A DNA stretch of 64,000 nucleotides from UBA7330 sp043554545 (GCA_043554545.1 CP121337.1:3782001-3846000); one strand, 5' to 3'. Positions 9,007-17,720 are shown, counted from the stretch's first letter. The notes: generated by a model not told the origin, from the sequence alone. Numbers and translations are program-made.

Positions 9007-9041
9007 AATTGGACACGAATATTATTCGCTGTTCAATTTTT
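9007..9041 (+). terminator. Stem-loop with U-run between rpsB and tsf (terminator or attenuator)
   Basis: AATTGGACA (9007-9015) pairs with TGTTCAATT (9030-9038) and inside it CGAAT (9016-9020) pairs with ATTCG (9024-9028). This makes a 14-bp hairpin with a single bulged C, directly followed by U residues. It fits an intrinsic terminator. Since tsf has no obvious promoter after it, it may act as a partial terminator that lowers tsf relative to rpsB. Confidence 0.7.
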
Positions 9042-9083
9042 GTTAGTAGACTACCCAGAATTTAAAAATAACAATAGATAATC

Positions 9084-9914
9084 ATGGCTATTACAGCACA
9101 AGACGTTAATAAGTTAAGACAAATGACCGGTGCCGGAATGATGGATTGCAAAAAGGCACTTACCGAGGCTGACGGCGATTTTGATAAGGCGGTCGAACTC
9201 CTTAGGAAAAAAGGACAAAAAGTATCTGCATCTCGCGCTGACAGAGAAACATCTGAAGGAGTCGTCTTCACAAAGACAGTTAACAATGATCAAAAGGGAA
9301 TCTTAATTGCATTTACCTGCGAAACTGATTTTGTGGCTAAAAACGAAGACTTTATTAATTTAGGACAAGAGATTATTGATATCGCCGCCAAAGAAAACCC
9401 CGGTACCATTGATGATCTTAAATCACTGAAGTCTGGTGACCTAACAATCGGAGAAAAGATTATCGAAAATACTGGTAAAATTGGCGAGAAACTGGAAATC
9501 AGTAGCTACGAAGTATTGGAAGGTGATAAAATAATTCCCTACATTCATTTGAATAACAAACTTGGTGTTTTGGTAGCGCTTAAGAATGTTGGTAGTGCAG
9601 ACGTAATTGACGCAGGTCGAGACGTCGCTATGCAAATAGCTGCGATGAATCCAGTAGCTGTCGACAAAGACGGAGTTGATGCTGAGATTATTGAAAAAGA
9701 AATTGAAATCGGAAAAGAACAGGCACGACAAGAAGGAAAACCTGAGCAAATCATTGATAAAATTGCCCAAGGTAAACTTCAAAAGTTCTTCAAAGAAAAC
9801 ACTTTACTTAATCAGGCTTTTGTAAAAGATAACAGTAAGTCGATTCAGCAGTATCTCGATGGAGTCAATAAGGGCATGACCGTCTCTGAGTTCAAGAGAA
9901 TTGTAATCGGATAA
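9084..9914 (+). CDS. tsf: Elongation factor Ts
   Basis: EF-Ts of 276 residues, the guanine-nucleotide exchange factor that recycles EF-Tu. The N-terminal UBA-like domain carries VNKLRQMTGAGMMDCKKAL with the conserved MTGAG(M)MDCK core, followed by the TDF motif (CETDFVAKNEDF) near residue 80 that inserts into EF-Tu, and two core subdomains. It is downstream of rpsB, as in most bacteria, after a 104-base gap containing a terminator-like hairpin. The gene ends just before a strong terminator at 9921. Confidence 0.97.
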   Translation: MAITAQDVNKLRQMTGAGMMDCKKALTEADGDFDKAVELLRKKGQKVSASRADRETSEGVVFTKTVNNDQKGILIAFTCETDFVAKNEDFINLGQEIIDIAAKENPGTIDDLKSLKSGDLTIGEKIIENTGKIGEKLEISSYEVLEGDKIIPYIHLNNKLGVLVALKNVGSADVIDAGRDVAMQIAAMNPVAVDKDGVDAEIIEKEIEIGKEQARQEGKPEQIIDKIAQGKLQKFFKENTLLNQAFVKDNSKSIQQYLDGVNKGMTVSEFKRIVIG

Positions 9915-9920
9915 TATTTA

Positions 9921-9943
9921 AAGGCTCGGAAACGAGCCTTTTT
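9921..9943 (+). terminator. Intrinsic terminator of tsf
   Basis: AAGGCTCG (9921-9928), loop GAAA, CGAGCCTT (9933-9940), then U residues. A textbook rho-independent terminator seven bases after the tsf stop codon. Confidence 0.9.
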
Positions 9944-9994
9944 GCTTACTACACTACAAAAGTTTCTAAACTTTTGTAGTGTAGTAAGCAAAAA
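9939..9994. repeat. Perfect 27-bp inverted repeat with a 2-base spacer (bidirectional terminator or cruciform)
   Basis: Positions 9939-9965 are the exact reverse complement of 9968-9994, with CT between. The arms begin with TTTTTGCTTACTACACTACA and overlap the U-run of the tsf terminator on the left. The right arm ends one base before the stop codon of the CDGSH gene on the minus strand. With T-runs at both outer ends it can terminate transcription in both directions between two convergent genes. Confidence 0.9.
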
Positions 9995-9995
9995 A

Positions 9996-10235
9996 TCAAA
10001 CTTTCTTATGTGTACCATCGCAAAAGGGCTGCCCTTCGGTATGCTTGCACATGCACATATAAGCTGTTTTCGACTCTTCTGCTTTAAACATCTTCGGTGT
10101 AAACTCCGTTCCTTTGTGTGATCCATCACAAAAAGGTTGATTCGATGATTCACCACATGCACACCATGCATAAGTCTTTCCTGATTCTAATTCAACTGGC
10201 TTAGGTTCTTTAGCTGCTATTTTTGGAGCTCCCAT
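9996..10235 (-). CDS. Small protein with two CDGSH iron-sulfur domains
   Basis: A 79-residue protein carrying two copies of the CDGSH 2Fe-2S motif, C-x-C-x(n)-C-D-G-(S/T)-H: CACGESSNQPFCDGSH at about 35-50 and CMCKHTEGQPFCDGTH at about 61-76. Each binds a redox-active and labile 2Fe-2S cluster through three Cys and one His. The eukaryotic relatives are mitoNEET and Miner2; the bacterial double-CDGSH type is monomeric and cytoplasmic. There is no membrane segment. Its exact role (electron or cluster transfer) is unknown. It is a single gene convergent with tsf. Its stop TGA abuts the 27-bp inverted repeat. Confidence 0.88.
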   Translation of the reverse strand: MGAPKIAAKEPKPVELESGKTYAWCACGESSNQPFCDGSHKGTEFTPKMFKAEESKTAYMCMCKHTEGQPFCDGTHKKV

Positions 10236-10423
10236 AATATATTATGTCTGTACTTTAAATGTTAATACATTCAATTTACTGCTTTTTATCGAATACTCAA
10301 ATTCTTAGCCTACCAAAGCTTATCTGGTTAGTTTTTACAAAATCATTGATCAGCCATTATAGAACCATACCAACTATGAAATCCTAATGGCAAATCTCAA
10401 TGACCCATACAAAATACTTACAA

Positions 10424-11497
10424 CTACTTAATATACCTGAAGTCCTGGTTGTTCTCTACCTGAATAACTGTTTCATAAATCAACTCAATGGTTTTTTTCA
10501 GGTCTTCCTTTGAACAAGTTTCGACAGTGGTATGCATATATTTCAATGGAATCGAGATTAAAGCTGAAGCTACTCCTTCACTGGAATATGCAAAAGCATC
10601 TGTATCTGTGCCTGTTGATCTGGAAGCTGCTCTCCGTTGAAAAGGGATATTTTTCTTTTCAGCAATGCCGATTATCATATCCAATACATTGTTATGCACA
10701 GCTGGCCCATAACATACCGCAGGTCCCTTTCCACAAGAAATGTCACCGTTTGTTAGTTTATCATACATCGGAGAATCAGTATCATGGGTAACATCAGTAA
10801 TAATTGCAAGATTAGGCTTAATCCTGTGTGCAATCATCTCTGCACCTCTTAGCCCTATTTCTTCCTGAACGGCATTGACCACATACAGTCCAAATGGCAA
10901 CTCAATCTTATTCTCTTTGATCTTTTTGAGTACTTCAGCAATCATATACCCTCCTATTCGATTATCTAAAGCCCTCCCAACCAGGTATTTATCATTAAGT
11001 TCCATCAACTCATCATCGAATGTAACCACTGTGCCTACATGAATACCCATTTCAGCGACTTCCTGTGATGAGGATGCTCCCACATCAATGAAGATGTTCT
11101 TAAGTGTCGGAGTCTCTTCCTTGGCTTTATCTCTAACGTGAATAGCAGGCCAGCCAAAAATGCCTTTAACAATACCTTTTTTTGTATGAAGATTAACTCT
11201 TTTGGAAGGTGCGATCTGATGATCCGACCCTCCATTTCTTATCACATAGATATAGCCCTGCTCAGTAACATGATTAACAAACCAACTAATTTCATCGGCA
11301 TGAGCCTCAATCACCACTTTGTACTCGGCTTGGGGGTTTAATACACCAACCACAGTTCCATAGGTATCTGATATATACTCATCAATATAAGGTTTTACAT
11401 AATCCAGCCAAATTTCCTGGCCTCCTGATTCAAAACCTGTGGGAGATGGGTTATTTAAGTATTTATATAAAAATTCTTTACTCTCTTTAGTGTCCAT
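10424..11497 (-). CDS. M42-family metallopeptidase (glutamyl aminopeptidase-like)
   Basis: A 357-residue cytoplasmic M42 aminopeptidase. The expected metal ligands and catalytic residues appear in order: His in IEAHADEISW, bridging Asp in GRALDNRIGG, the catalytic/ligand Glu pair in VQEEIGLRGA, Asp in ITDVTHDTDSP, and the last His in MHTTVETCSKED. M42 enzymes form large dodecameric shells and trim N-terminal residues from short peptides, often acidic or hydrophobic ones. It lies 12 bases after the carboxyltransferase gene on the same strand and is probably cotranscribed. About 190 bases without any recognisable gene or clear promoter separate it from the CDGSH gene. Confidence 0.92.
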   Translation of the reverse strand: MDTKESKEFLYKYLNNPSPTGFESGGQEIWLDYVKPYIDEYISDTYGTVVGVLNPQAEYKVVIEAHADEISWFVNHVTEQGYIYVIRNGGSDHQIAPSKRVNLHTKKGIVKGIFGWPAIHVRDKAKEETPTLKNIFIDVGASSSQEVAEMGIHVGTVVTFDDELMELNDKYLVGRALDNRIGGYMIAEVLKKIKENKIELPFGLYVVNAVQEEIGLRGAEMIAHRIKPNLAIITDVTHDTDSPMYDKLTNGDISCGKGPAVCYGPAVHNNVLDMIIGIAEKKNIPFQRRAASRSTGTDTDAFAYSSEGVASALISIPLKYMHTTVETCSKEDLKKTIELIYETVIQVENNQDFRYIK

Positions 11498-11509
11498 ATT
11501 TATTAGTAA

Positions 11510-13096
11510 TTATAATGGGATATTCCCATGTTTTTTTCTTGGCATATCATCGACCTTATTTTCAAGCATCTGAAATGACGCCAGTAATTTTACTCTTGTG
11601 TCTCGAGGGATGATCACCTCATCAATGAATCCTCGACTTGCCGCAATATAAGGATTCGCAAACTTCTCCGTGTACTCATTGATTTTATCCTGAAGCTTTT
11701 TTTCCGGATCTTTAGATTCTTGAATTTCCCTTCGGAAAATGATTTCAGACGCCCCCTGAGGCCCCATGACGGCTATCTCAGCTGTTGGCCAGGCAAAATT
11801 CATATCAGAACCTATGTGCTTTGAATTCATCACATCATAAGCACCTCCATATGCTTTTCTTGTGATCACTGAGATTCTGGGAACGGTAGCTTCGGAAAAG
11901 GCATACAATATTTTTGATCCGTTTGAGATGATGCCATTCCACTCCTGATCTGTTCCAGGTAAGAAACCAGGCACATCCACCAATACAAGCAAAGGAATAT
12001 TGAAGCTATCACAAAACCGGATAAAACGAGCACCTTTTTTACTGGCGTGATTATCCAATACCCCGGCAAGACTCATCGGTTGATTAGCTACAATCCCAAT
12101 ACTTCGTCCCCCTAACCGAGCAAAACCAACAATAATGTTTTCTGCATATTGTTCATGTACTTCGAAAAAGCTTTCCGGATCAATTATTTCCTGAATAACC
12201 TCTTTCATGTCATACGGTTGGTTGGGATTTGCTGGTAGGATGTCATCCAACTTTACCCGTTCTTCATTGTTTTTTAAATCATACGCTACGTAGGGAGGTT
12301 CATCTTCACAATTAGATGGCAGGTAACTTAGTAATTTTCGAATACCGTAGATACACTCTGCCTCATTCTTACTTGAAAAGTGGGTGACACCACTTTTAGT
12401 GGCATGTGTAGTAGCCCCACCGAGTTCTTCAGAAGAAACTGTCTCTTGCGTAACAGTTTTCACCACGTTTGGTCCGGTGACGAACATATAACTAGTTTTT
12501 TCTACCATAAATACAAAATCAGTGATTCCTGGAGAATAAACCGCACCACCAGCGCATGGACCCATGATGGCACTAATTTGAGGAATGACGCCACTTGACC
12601 TTGTGTTTCTATAAAATATATCTGCATAACCTGCCAAAGACATAACACCTTCCTGAATTCTTGCACCGCCTGAGTCATTCAAACCTATTATTGGAGCACC
12701 CGTTTTCATGGCCATATCCATAATCTTAACAATCTTCTCAGCAAATGTTTCTGACAGAGACCCGCCAAATACGGTGAAATCATGACTGAATACATAAACC
12801 AGCCGGTCATCAATGGTTCCGTATCCAGTGATCACCCCATCCCCCAAAAACTGTTGCTTATCTATGCCAAAATCTTTTCCTCTATGCAAAACAAGTTTGC
12901 CGATTTCCTGAAATGAACCTGGATCAAGCAATAGCTCCACACGTTCTCGCGCCGTGAGTTTTCCCTTCTCGTGCTGCTTGGCTATCCGACTTGCGCCCCC
13001 AGCCTTTTCTGCCTCATTGTTAAGGCTAATTAGCGCTTCGATTTTGATCGCGTTTAACTTATTATCTGCTGGCTTTTGAGATTTCTTTGATCCCAT
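11510..13096 (-). CDS. Acyl-CoA carboxylase carboxyltransferase (beta) subunit, probably propionyl-CoA carboxylase
   Basis: A 528-residue carboxyltransferase with both halves of the crotonase-like fold. Conserved segments include GGSLSETFAEKI, GARIQEGVMSLAGYADIF, the acyl-CoA pocket SAIMGPCAGGAVYSPGI and, in the C-terminal half, GAYDVMNSKHIGSD and AWPTAEIAVMGPQGA. The protein moves the carboxyl group from carboxybiotin to propionyl-CoA or a related acyl-CoA, feeding methylmalonyl-CoA. No biotin carboxylase gene lies beside it. A biotin carrier protein is encoded at 49794, and could be its partner. Decarboxylase use (MmdA) is an alternative that sequence alone does not exclude. Confidence 0.92.
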   Translation of the reverse strand: MGSKKSQKPADNKLNAIKIEALISLNNEAEKAGGASRIAKQHEKGKLTARERVELLLDPGSFQEIGKLVLHRGKDFGIDKQQFLGDGVITGYGTIDDRLVYVFSHDFTVFGGSLSETFAEKIVKIMDMAMKTGAPIIGLNDSGGARIQEGVMSLAGYADIFYRNTRSSGVIPQISAIMGPCAGGAVYSPGITDFVFMVEKTSYMFVTGPNVVKTVTQETVSSEELGGATTHATKSGVTHFSSKNEAECIYGIRKLLSYLPSNCEDEPPYVAYDLKNNEERVKLDDILPANPNQPYDMKEVIQEIIDPESFFEVHEQYAENIIVGFARLGGRSIGIVANQPMSLAGVLDNHASKKGARFIRFCDSFNIPLLVLVDVPGFLPGTDQEWNGIISNGSKILYAFSEATVPRISVITRKAYGGAYDVMNSKHIGSDMNFAWPTAEIAVMGPQGASEIIFRREIQESKDPEKKLQDKINEYTEKFANPYIAASRGFIDEVIIPRDTRVKLLASFQMLENKVDDMPRKKHGNIPL

Positions 13097-13245
13097 ATCT
13101 AATTTTTGTTAGTGCTTCAATTTCCGTTAAGTTAATATAATATCCGGGTAAAAATCATTGTTCACGGTGATCCTTACCTCACTATTGCTTATTTGTCAAC
13201 CCCTTAATAAAATTTAAAGAAATCTATTCTAAATTGCGAGCCACT

Positions 13246-14202
13246 ATGGAGCGGAAGATGCATGTAGCAGTAATTGACATGGGTACCAATACCTTCCACC
13301 TTATCATTGTAGAATTGAAAGGTGAAGACTTTCGTGTAGTCTTCCGGGAAAAAGTGGCGGTTAAGATCGGGGAAAATGGGATCAATGAAGGTCGAATTAT
13401 CCCAGAGGCTGTCGAAAGAGCTGTAAGCACACTTAAACGTTTCAAAAAAACCATTGAAGCTTACGGAGTTGATCAGGTATCTGCTACAGCGACAAGCGCA
13501 ATTAGAAACGCTGAAAATGGCAAAGAGCTAGTCAAGCTAATTGAAAAAGAAACTGGCTTTAAAACCCGAATAATCTCTGGGATTGAAGAAGCGAATTACA
13601 TCTATTTTGGAGTTAAAAAAGCACTCAGGATAGGGTCTAAACCTCAACTAATAATGGATATTGGTGGTGGTAGCATTGAGTTTATTCTTGCTACTGACAA
13701 TAAAGCTGAATGGATGCATAGCTTTGAGATAGGAGGTTTACGGTTACTAGAGAAATTTCATAAAAACGACCCCATAACACGTGATGAGGTTACCCAAATT
13801 GAAAACTTTCTGGAACACGAACTTGACTTATTATTTTCAGTGTGTTCTAAATACAAACCTGATACACTAATTGGCTCTTCAGGAACATTTGATACATTAA
13901 GCGATGTATACAGATTGGGTGAAGGAATCGAAAAGAATCTGAACGAAACTGAATTTCCTCTTCCTTTTCAATCATATGTAAAAATTAGTGAGGAAATGAT
14001 CCATAAAACACGGGAGGAAAGGATGCAGATTCCCGGTATGATCGAGCTAAGGGTTGAGATGATTGTAGTAGCAACCATTCTCATAAACTATGTAGTCAAA
14101 AAGATAAAAATTAATAACATAAGAGTTTCAGCTTACGCATTAAAAGAAGGCGTACTATTAAATACCATCCATTCATTGAAAAAGGACAGTATTCCTGACT
14201 AA
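13246..14202 (+). CDS. Ppx/GppA family phosphatase (exopolyphosphatase or pppGpp phosphatase)
   Basis: A 318-residue member of the ASKHA fold Ppx/GppA family. The phosphate-1 loop VAVIDMGTNTFHLIIVE is near the N-terminus and the DIGGGSIEFIL loop near residue 140; TSAIRNAENG and IGSSGTFDTL are also typical. Only the two actin-like domains are present; the C-terminal HD-like domain of long Ppx proteins is absent, as in many short homologues. It hydrolyses polyphosphate or pppGpp; sequence alone cannot choose. The frame also opens at TTG 13234, and ATG 13258 is another possible start; ATG 13246 was chosen as a compromise. Confidence 0.88.
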   Translation: MERKMHVAVIDMGTNTFHLIIVELKGEDFRVVFREKVAVKIGENGINEGRIIPEAVERAVSTLKRFKKTIEAYGVDQVSATATSAIRNAENGKELVKLIEKETGFKTRIISGIEEANYIYFGVKKALRIGSKPQLIMDIGGGSIEFILATDNKAEWMHSFEIGGLRLLEKFHKNDPITRDEVTQIENFLEHELDLLFSVCSKYKPDTLIGSSGTFDTLSDVYRLGEGIEKNLNETEFPLPFQSYVKISEEMIHKTREERMQIPGMIELRVEMIVVATILINYVVKKIKINNIRVSAYALKEGVLLNTIHSLKKDSIPD

Positions 14203-14269
14203 AACTCTACTATTTTTGTTTTAAATACGATCTATTTATTTTCAAATACTATTTTAGGACAACATTACC

Positions 14270-15349
14270 ATGACCGTATCCTACGAACCCCTATTTGATT
14301 TCACAAAGTCCATACTTATTGCAGCTGGATGCAGTGAACAAGAAGCAAGAATAAGCGCAGAAATTTTATTAAGAGCGGACCTCAGAGGTGTGGATTCACA
14401 CGGTGTTGCCAGGTTATCAGGATATGTTCGACTGATAGATAAGAAACGTGTAAACACCAAACCTGAAGTTAAAGTCGTTCATGAAACGCCCAGCACGGGA
14501 GTTGTTGATGGTGATCTTGGTTTAGGATTAGTTGTAGGACCACAGGCCATGAGGCTAGCTATTAAGAAAGCGCTAGCGGTGGGTTCCGGTTGGGTTTCAG
14601 TAAGAAACTCTAACCATTTTGGAATCGCAGGATATTATGCCATGATGGCTTTAGAAGATGACTGTATTGGCTTTGCTATGACAAACGCGAGCCCACTGGT
14701 TTCACCCACATTTTCAAAAGAAAGATTACTGGGTACAAATCCAATTGCAGTTGCAATTCCTGCAGATAAACAGCCACCATTTGTCCTGGATATGGCTACT
14801 ACAACAGCCGCTAACGGTAAACTCGAGATCCTTCAAAGAAAAGGGACAAATGCTCCTACCGGGTGGATGCAGACAGCTGATGGAGAACCCACAATAGACC
14901 CTACAGCAGTTAAAAATGGCGGTGCCCTACTTCCACTAGGTGGGGATCGAGAACATGGCTCACACAAAGGCTATGGGCTGTCCTCAGTCGTTGATATCTT
15001 CTCTGCTGTATTATCGGGAGCTAACTATGGTCCATGGGTCCCACCTTTTGTCGCATATCTAGACCCATTAAAAGATCAGGTTGGAAAGGGGATTGGTCAT
15101 TTTTTTGGAGCGTTGCGTATAGACGGCTTCCGTCCGGCAGGTGAGTTCAAATCTCACATGGATAATTGGATCTCTCGTTTTCGGTCAGCAGAGCCAGTCA
15201 TGAAAGGCCATGATGTTTTAATACCAGGAGATCCCGAAAGGGAAATGGAAAAAACCAGGAAAACGGAGGGGATACCCTTACTTGATCCAGTCGTTGAGGA
15301 TTTAATTGAATTGGGCAAAAGGTTCAACATTCCTTTCGAAGAAAAATAA
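14270..15349 (+). CDS. Malate/lactate dehydrogenase of the LDH2/MDH2 (YlbC-like) family
   Basis: A 359-residue NAD(P)-dependent 2-hydroxyacid dehydrogenase of the LDH2/MDH2 family, which is unrelated to the Rossmann-fold LDHs. Typical blocks are DLRGVDSHGVARL (with the substrate-binding Arg/His), VRNSNHFGIAGYYAM, LGTNPIAVAIP, FVLDMATTTAANGKLE and HKGYGLSSVVDIFSA. Family members oxidise malate, L-lactate, ureidoglycolate or sulfolactate; the exact substrate here is not clear. The gene follows ppx by 67 bases on the same strand and is followed by a tRNA-Leu gene. Annotation as malate/L-lactate dehydrogenase is the conservative choice. Confidence 0.9.
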   Translation: MTVSYEPLFDFTKSILIAAGCSEQEARISAEILLRADLRGVDSHGVARLSGYVRLIDKKRVNTKPEVKVVHETPSTGVVDGDLGLGLVVGPQAMRLAIKKALAVGSGWVSVRNSNHFGIAGYYAMMALEDDCIGFAMTNASPLVSPTFSKERLLGTNPIAVAIPADKQPPFVLDMATTTAANGKLEILQRKGTNAPTGWMQTADGEPTIDPTAVKNGGALLPLGGDREHGSHKGYGLSSVVDIFSAVLSGANYGPWVPPFVAYLDPLKDQVGKGIGHFFGALRIDGFRPAGEFKSHMDNWISRFRSAEPVMKGHDVLIPGDPEREMEKTRKTEGIPLLDPVVEDLIELGKRFNIPFEEK

Positions 15350-15417
15350 ATCAGGTGGTCAATAAAATAATTTATGAAGTATTATTCGACTATCAGAATG
15401 TTATATCTTAGCGGCAT

Positions 15418-15501
15418 GCCGAAGTGGTGAAATTGGTAGACACGCATGTTTCAGGGACATGTGCTTTTACGAGCGTGGGGGTTCGAGTCCCTTCTTCGGC
15501 A
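15418..15501 (+). tRNA. tRNA-Leu (anticodon CAG)
   Basis: Acceptor GCCGAAG (15418-15424) pairs with CTTCGGC (15494-15500), and the discriminator base is A. The anticodon stem CATGT/ACATG encloses TTCAGGG, giving anticodon CAG. A 15-base variable arm with a TGC/GCGT stem marks it as class II, and the T-loop is TTCGAGT. CCA is not encoded. Confidence 0.97.
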
Positions 15502-15514
15502 CTTAAAATCTCTT

Positions 15515-16054
15515 TTAGAATAATCCAGCCACAATACCTACCCTAAATACAAATGGGCTCCGATATGGAGAGTTTGTACCATCCTGATACAATAGGTTAT
15601 AAAGAGCTGTGACATTGAATGCCACGTTTTTCCCAATAGGTTCAGTATAGCCTAACCCAACGAACATACTTCTGAAATCAAATCGACGTCCATTATCTGG
15701 CGGTATAACAAGCTCTCCAAAATTCATGTATTCATATTGCGCATATGTGAAGAACTTCTGAGTGATATTAAATCGAAGGAATGGGCCTCCCCCGTAGTTG
15801 TTCGCCCTGGCATCAAATAATTTTGCGAATTGATAGGTAGCTTGTATCCCTGCAGAGAATCGTTCTGTTACCTTATATCCCACTAATGGACTGACGCTAA
15901 TGTTAAGATAATTAGCACTGGCACTGAAGCCACCACCACCCCCAAAGTAAAATTTTTCGGTGATTCCGCCACCACTTGATGGCTCACGATACTGAGCGAG
16001 TACCGTAAATAGGATTACAAAGGAAAACAAGGAAAATAATAGGATGGATTTCAT
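15515..16054 (-). CDS. Small outer-membrane beta-barrel protein, function unknown
   Basis: A 179-residue protein with a Sec signal peptide (hydrophobic segment about 3-20) and then alternating hydrophobic/polar strands rich in Gly, Tyr and Phe, ending in a strand whose last residue is Phe (VGIVAGLF). This is the pattern of an 8-stranded OmpA/OmpW-like or PorT-like barrel. Segments such as SPLVGYKVTERFSAGIQATYQF suggest repeated hairpins. No catalytic motif is present. Its start overlaps the stop of the upstream FtsB-like gene (ATGA type), so the two are cotranscribed, though a functional link is not implied. It converges with the tRNA-Leu gene. Confidence 0.75.
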   Translation of the reverse strand: MKSILLFSLFSFVILFTVLAQYREPSSGGGITEKFYFGGGGGFSASANYLNISVSPLVGYKVTERFSAGIQATYQFAKLFDARANNYGGGPFLRFNITQKFFTYAQYEYMNFGELVIPPDNGRRFDFRSMFVGLGYTEPIGKNVAFNVTALYNLLYQDGTNSPYRSPFVFRVGIVAGLF

Positions 16055-16356
16055 TCTTCGTCAACCAGAATAAAAATTTCTTCACCTTCCTTCTTCATGA
16101 AATACTTTTCTCTGGCGATTTTCTCCAATAACTTTTTATCATTGAGAAGGGCTTCTCTATCATTTTTTACTTCGATGATCTTTTCCTCATAAAAACCCTT
16201 GGCTTCTTTCAAGTCAGAGAGTTTATCACTTAGTCTTGTTTGGGTAACAATGTCATTCGAATCAAAAAACAGCATCCAAACCAGGAAAAAGAATACAGCT
16301 AGAAAGTAGAAATTTCTGAAAAAAGGAGGAATCCTATGGAAGATTCTTTTCATCAT
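16051..16356 (-). CDS. FtsB/DivIC-like septum formation initiator protein
   Basis: A 101-residue bitopic protein: a short basic N-terminus, one membrane helix at about 12-31, then a heptad-rich coiled coil (about 37-75) and a short conserved end with LEKIAREKYFMKKEGEEIFIL, typical of FtsB/DivIC proteins (…EEIARexxgmvkpGE…). In the divisome, FtsB-type proteins join FtsL and FtsQ and signal to the septal peptidoglycan synthase. It lies 83 bases downstream of enolase, the same neighbourhood as eno-ftsB in gammaproteobacteria, which supports the call. Two adjacent ATG codons could serve as start. Confidence 0.85.
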   Translation of the reverse strand: MMKRIFHRIPPFFRNFYFLAVFFFLVWMLFFDSNDIVTQTRLSDKLSDLKEAKGFYEEKIIEVKNDREALLNDKKLLEKIAREKYFMKKEGEEIFILVDEE

Positions 16357-16439
16357 AAACTTAAAGATACGATCAAAAACTTATATTCAGAAATTTCCAA
16401 TCTTTCCAGCCATTCAAAGTATATCTAATTGCTTACTCT

Positions 16440-17720
16440 TTAACCTTTTGAAGGATAAACAGCAACATCATCTAATTCTTCTTCGATTCTCAATAACTGA
16501 TTGTATTTAGCCATCCTGTCAGACCTTGACATAGAACCTGTCTTAATTTGACCCGCATTTGTTGCTACTGCGATATCTGCAATCGTATTATCCTCAGTTT
16601 CACCAGACCTATGAGAAACTACTGCAGTCCAACCAGCTTTGTGAGCCATTTCAATTGCCGCTAGCGTTTCAGACAAGGTTCCAATTTGGTTTACTTTGAT
16701 AAGAATTGAATTTGCAGCCTTTTCGTTGATGGCCCTTTCTAAAAACTTCACATTGGTTACCAGAAGGTCATCACCTACTAACTGGCATTTATCACCTATT
16801 TTCTCTGTAAGCATTTTCCATCCAGCCCAATCGTTCTCATCACATCCATCCTCAATGCTATCAATAGGATATTTGCCAATTAATTCAGCCAGATAGTCCA
16901 CCTGCTCCGCACTTGATCTTACTTTAGCACCTTCACCTTCAAATTTTGTATAATCGTATTTTCCATCTACAAAAAATTCAGATGAAGCACAGTCCATGGC
17001 AATTGTAATATCACTTCCCGCTTTATATCCAGCTTGTTCTACTGCATTTAAAACGCTATCCAATGCTTCTTCTGTTCCTCCCGAAAAGTTAGGAGCAAAA
17101 CCGCCTTCATCCCCAACAGCCGTACTTAAACCTTTGTCTTTCAAAATCTTTTTCAGGTGATGAAATACTTCAGCACCCATCCTTAAGGCTTCACTGAAAG
17201 TCGGTGCACCAACAGGTCGAATCATAAACTCCTGAAATGCAATAGGAGCATCGGAATGTGAGCCACCATTAATGATATTCATCATTGGAACAGGCAATAC
17301 ATGTGCATTAACTCCACCCAGGTATCTAAATAAAGGCAATCCTAACTCAATAGCAGCTGCTTTTGCTACCGCCAGTGAAACACCTAAAATGGCGTTTGCT
17401 CCAAGTTTTGATTTGTTTTCAGTACCATCAAGATCGATCATCAATTGATCAATGATTTTCTGCTCAAAGATTGAATAGCCAATAATTTCCGGAGCAATAA
17501 CTTCATTGACGTTATCAACAGCTTTTAGTACCCCTTTGCCTAAATATTTTGATTTATCTCCATCCCGTAATTCTACAGCTTCATGTTCACCGGTAGATGC
17601 TCCTGAAGGAACAGCTGCCCGTCCCAATGTCCCATTTTCTGTTACTACATCAACTTCAATGGTTGGGTTTCCCCTTGAATCTAATATTTGTCTTGCGAAT
17701 ACGCTTTCAATTATGCTCAT
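16440..17720 (-). CDS. eno: Enolase (phosphopyruvate hydratase)
   Basis: Enolase of 426 residues, which converts 2-phosphoglycerate to phosphoenolpyruvate in glycolysis and gluconeogenesis. Diagnostic stretches are FARQILDSRGNPTIEVDV, AAVPSGASTGEHEAVELRD, the metal-binding IEDGCDENDW, VGDDLLVTN, the catalytic Lys segment ILIKVNQIGTLSET, and the signature SHRSGETEDNTIADI. The length and all of these blocks are normal. The start codon overlaps the carA stop by one base (TAATG on the minus strand), so carA-eno form a coupled pair, followed by the FtsB-like gene. Confidence 0.98.
   Translation of the reverse strand: MSIIESVFARQILDSRGNPTIEVDVVTENGTLGRAAVPSGASTGEHEAVELRDGDKSKYLGKGVLKAVDNVNEVIAPEIIGYSIFEQKIIDQLMIDLDGTENKSKLGANAILGVSLAVAKAAAIELGLPLFRYLGGVNAHVLPVPMMNIINGGSHSDAPIAFQEFMIRPVGAPTFSEALRMGAEVFHHLKKILKDKGLSTAVGDEGGFAPNFSGGTEEALDSVLNAVEQAGYKAGSDITIAMDCASSEFFVDGKYDYTKFEGEGAKVRSSAEQVDYLAELIGKYPIDSIEDGCDENDWAGWKMLTEKIGDKCQLVGDDLLVTNVKFLERAINEKAANSILIKVNQIGTLSETLAAIEMAHKAGWTAVVSHRSGETEDNTIADIAVATNAGQIKTGSMSRSDRMAKYNQLLRIEEELDDVAVYPSKG

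Noticed and set aside
9441..10171. Minus-strand open frames of 113 and 108 codons over tsf and the CDGSH gene
   Set aside because: One is antisense to tsf, the other is an alternative frame of the CDGSH gene that also runs through the inverted repeat.
10236..10423. 188-base gap between the CDGSH gene and the M42 peptidase
   Set aside because: No gene, tRNA or convincing promoter was seen; CTACCAAA...TGGTTAG near 10310-10335 is an imperfect inverted repeat and was not called.
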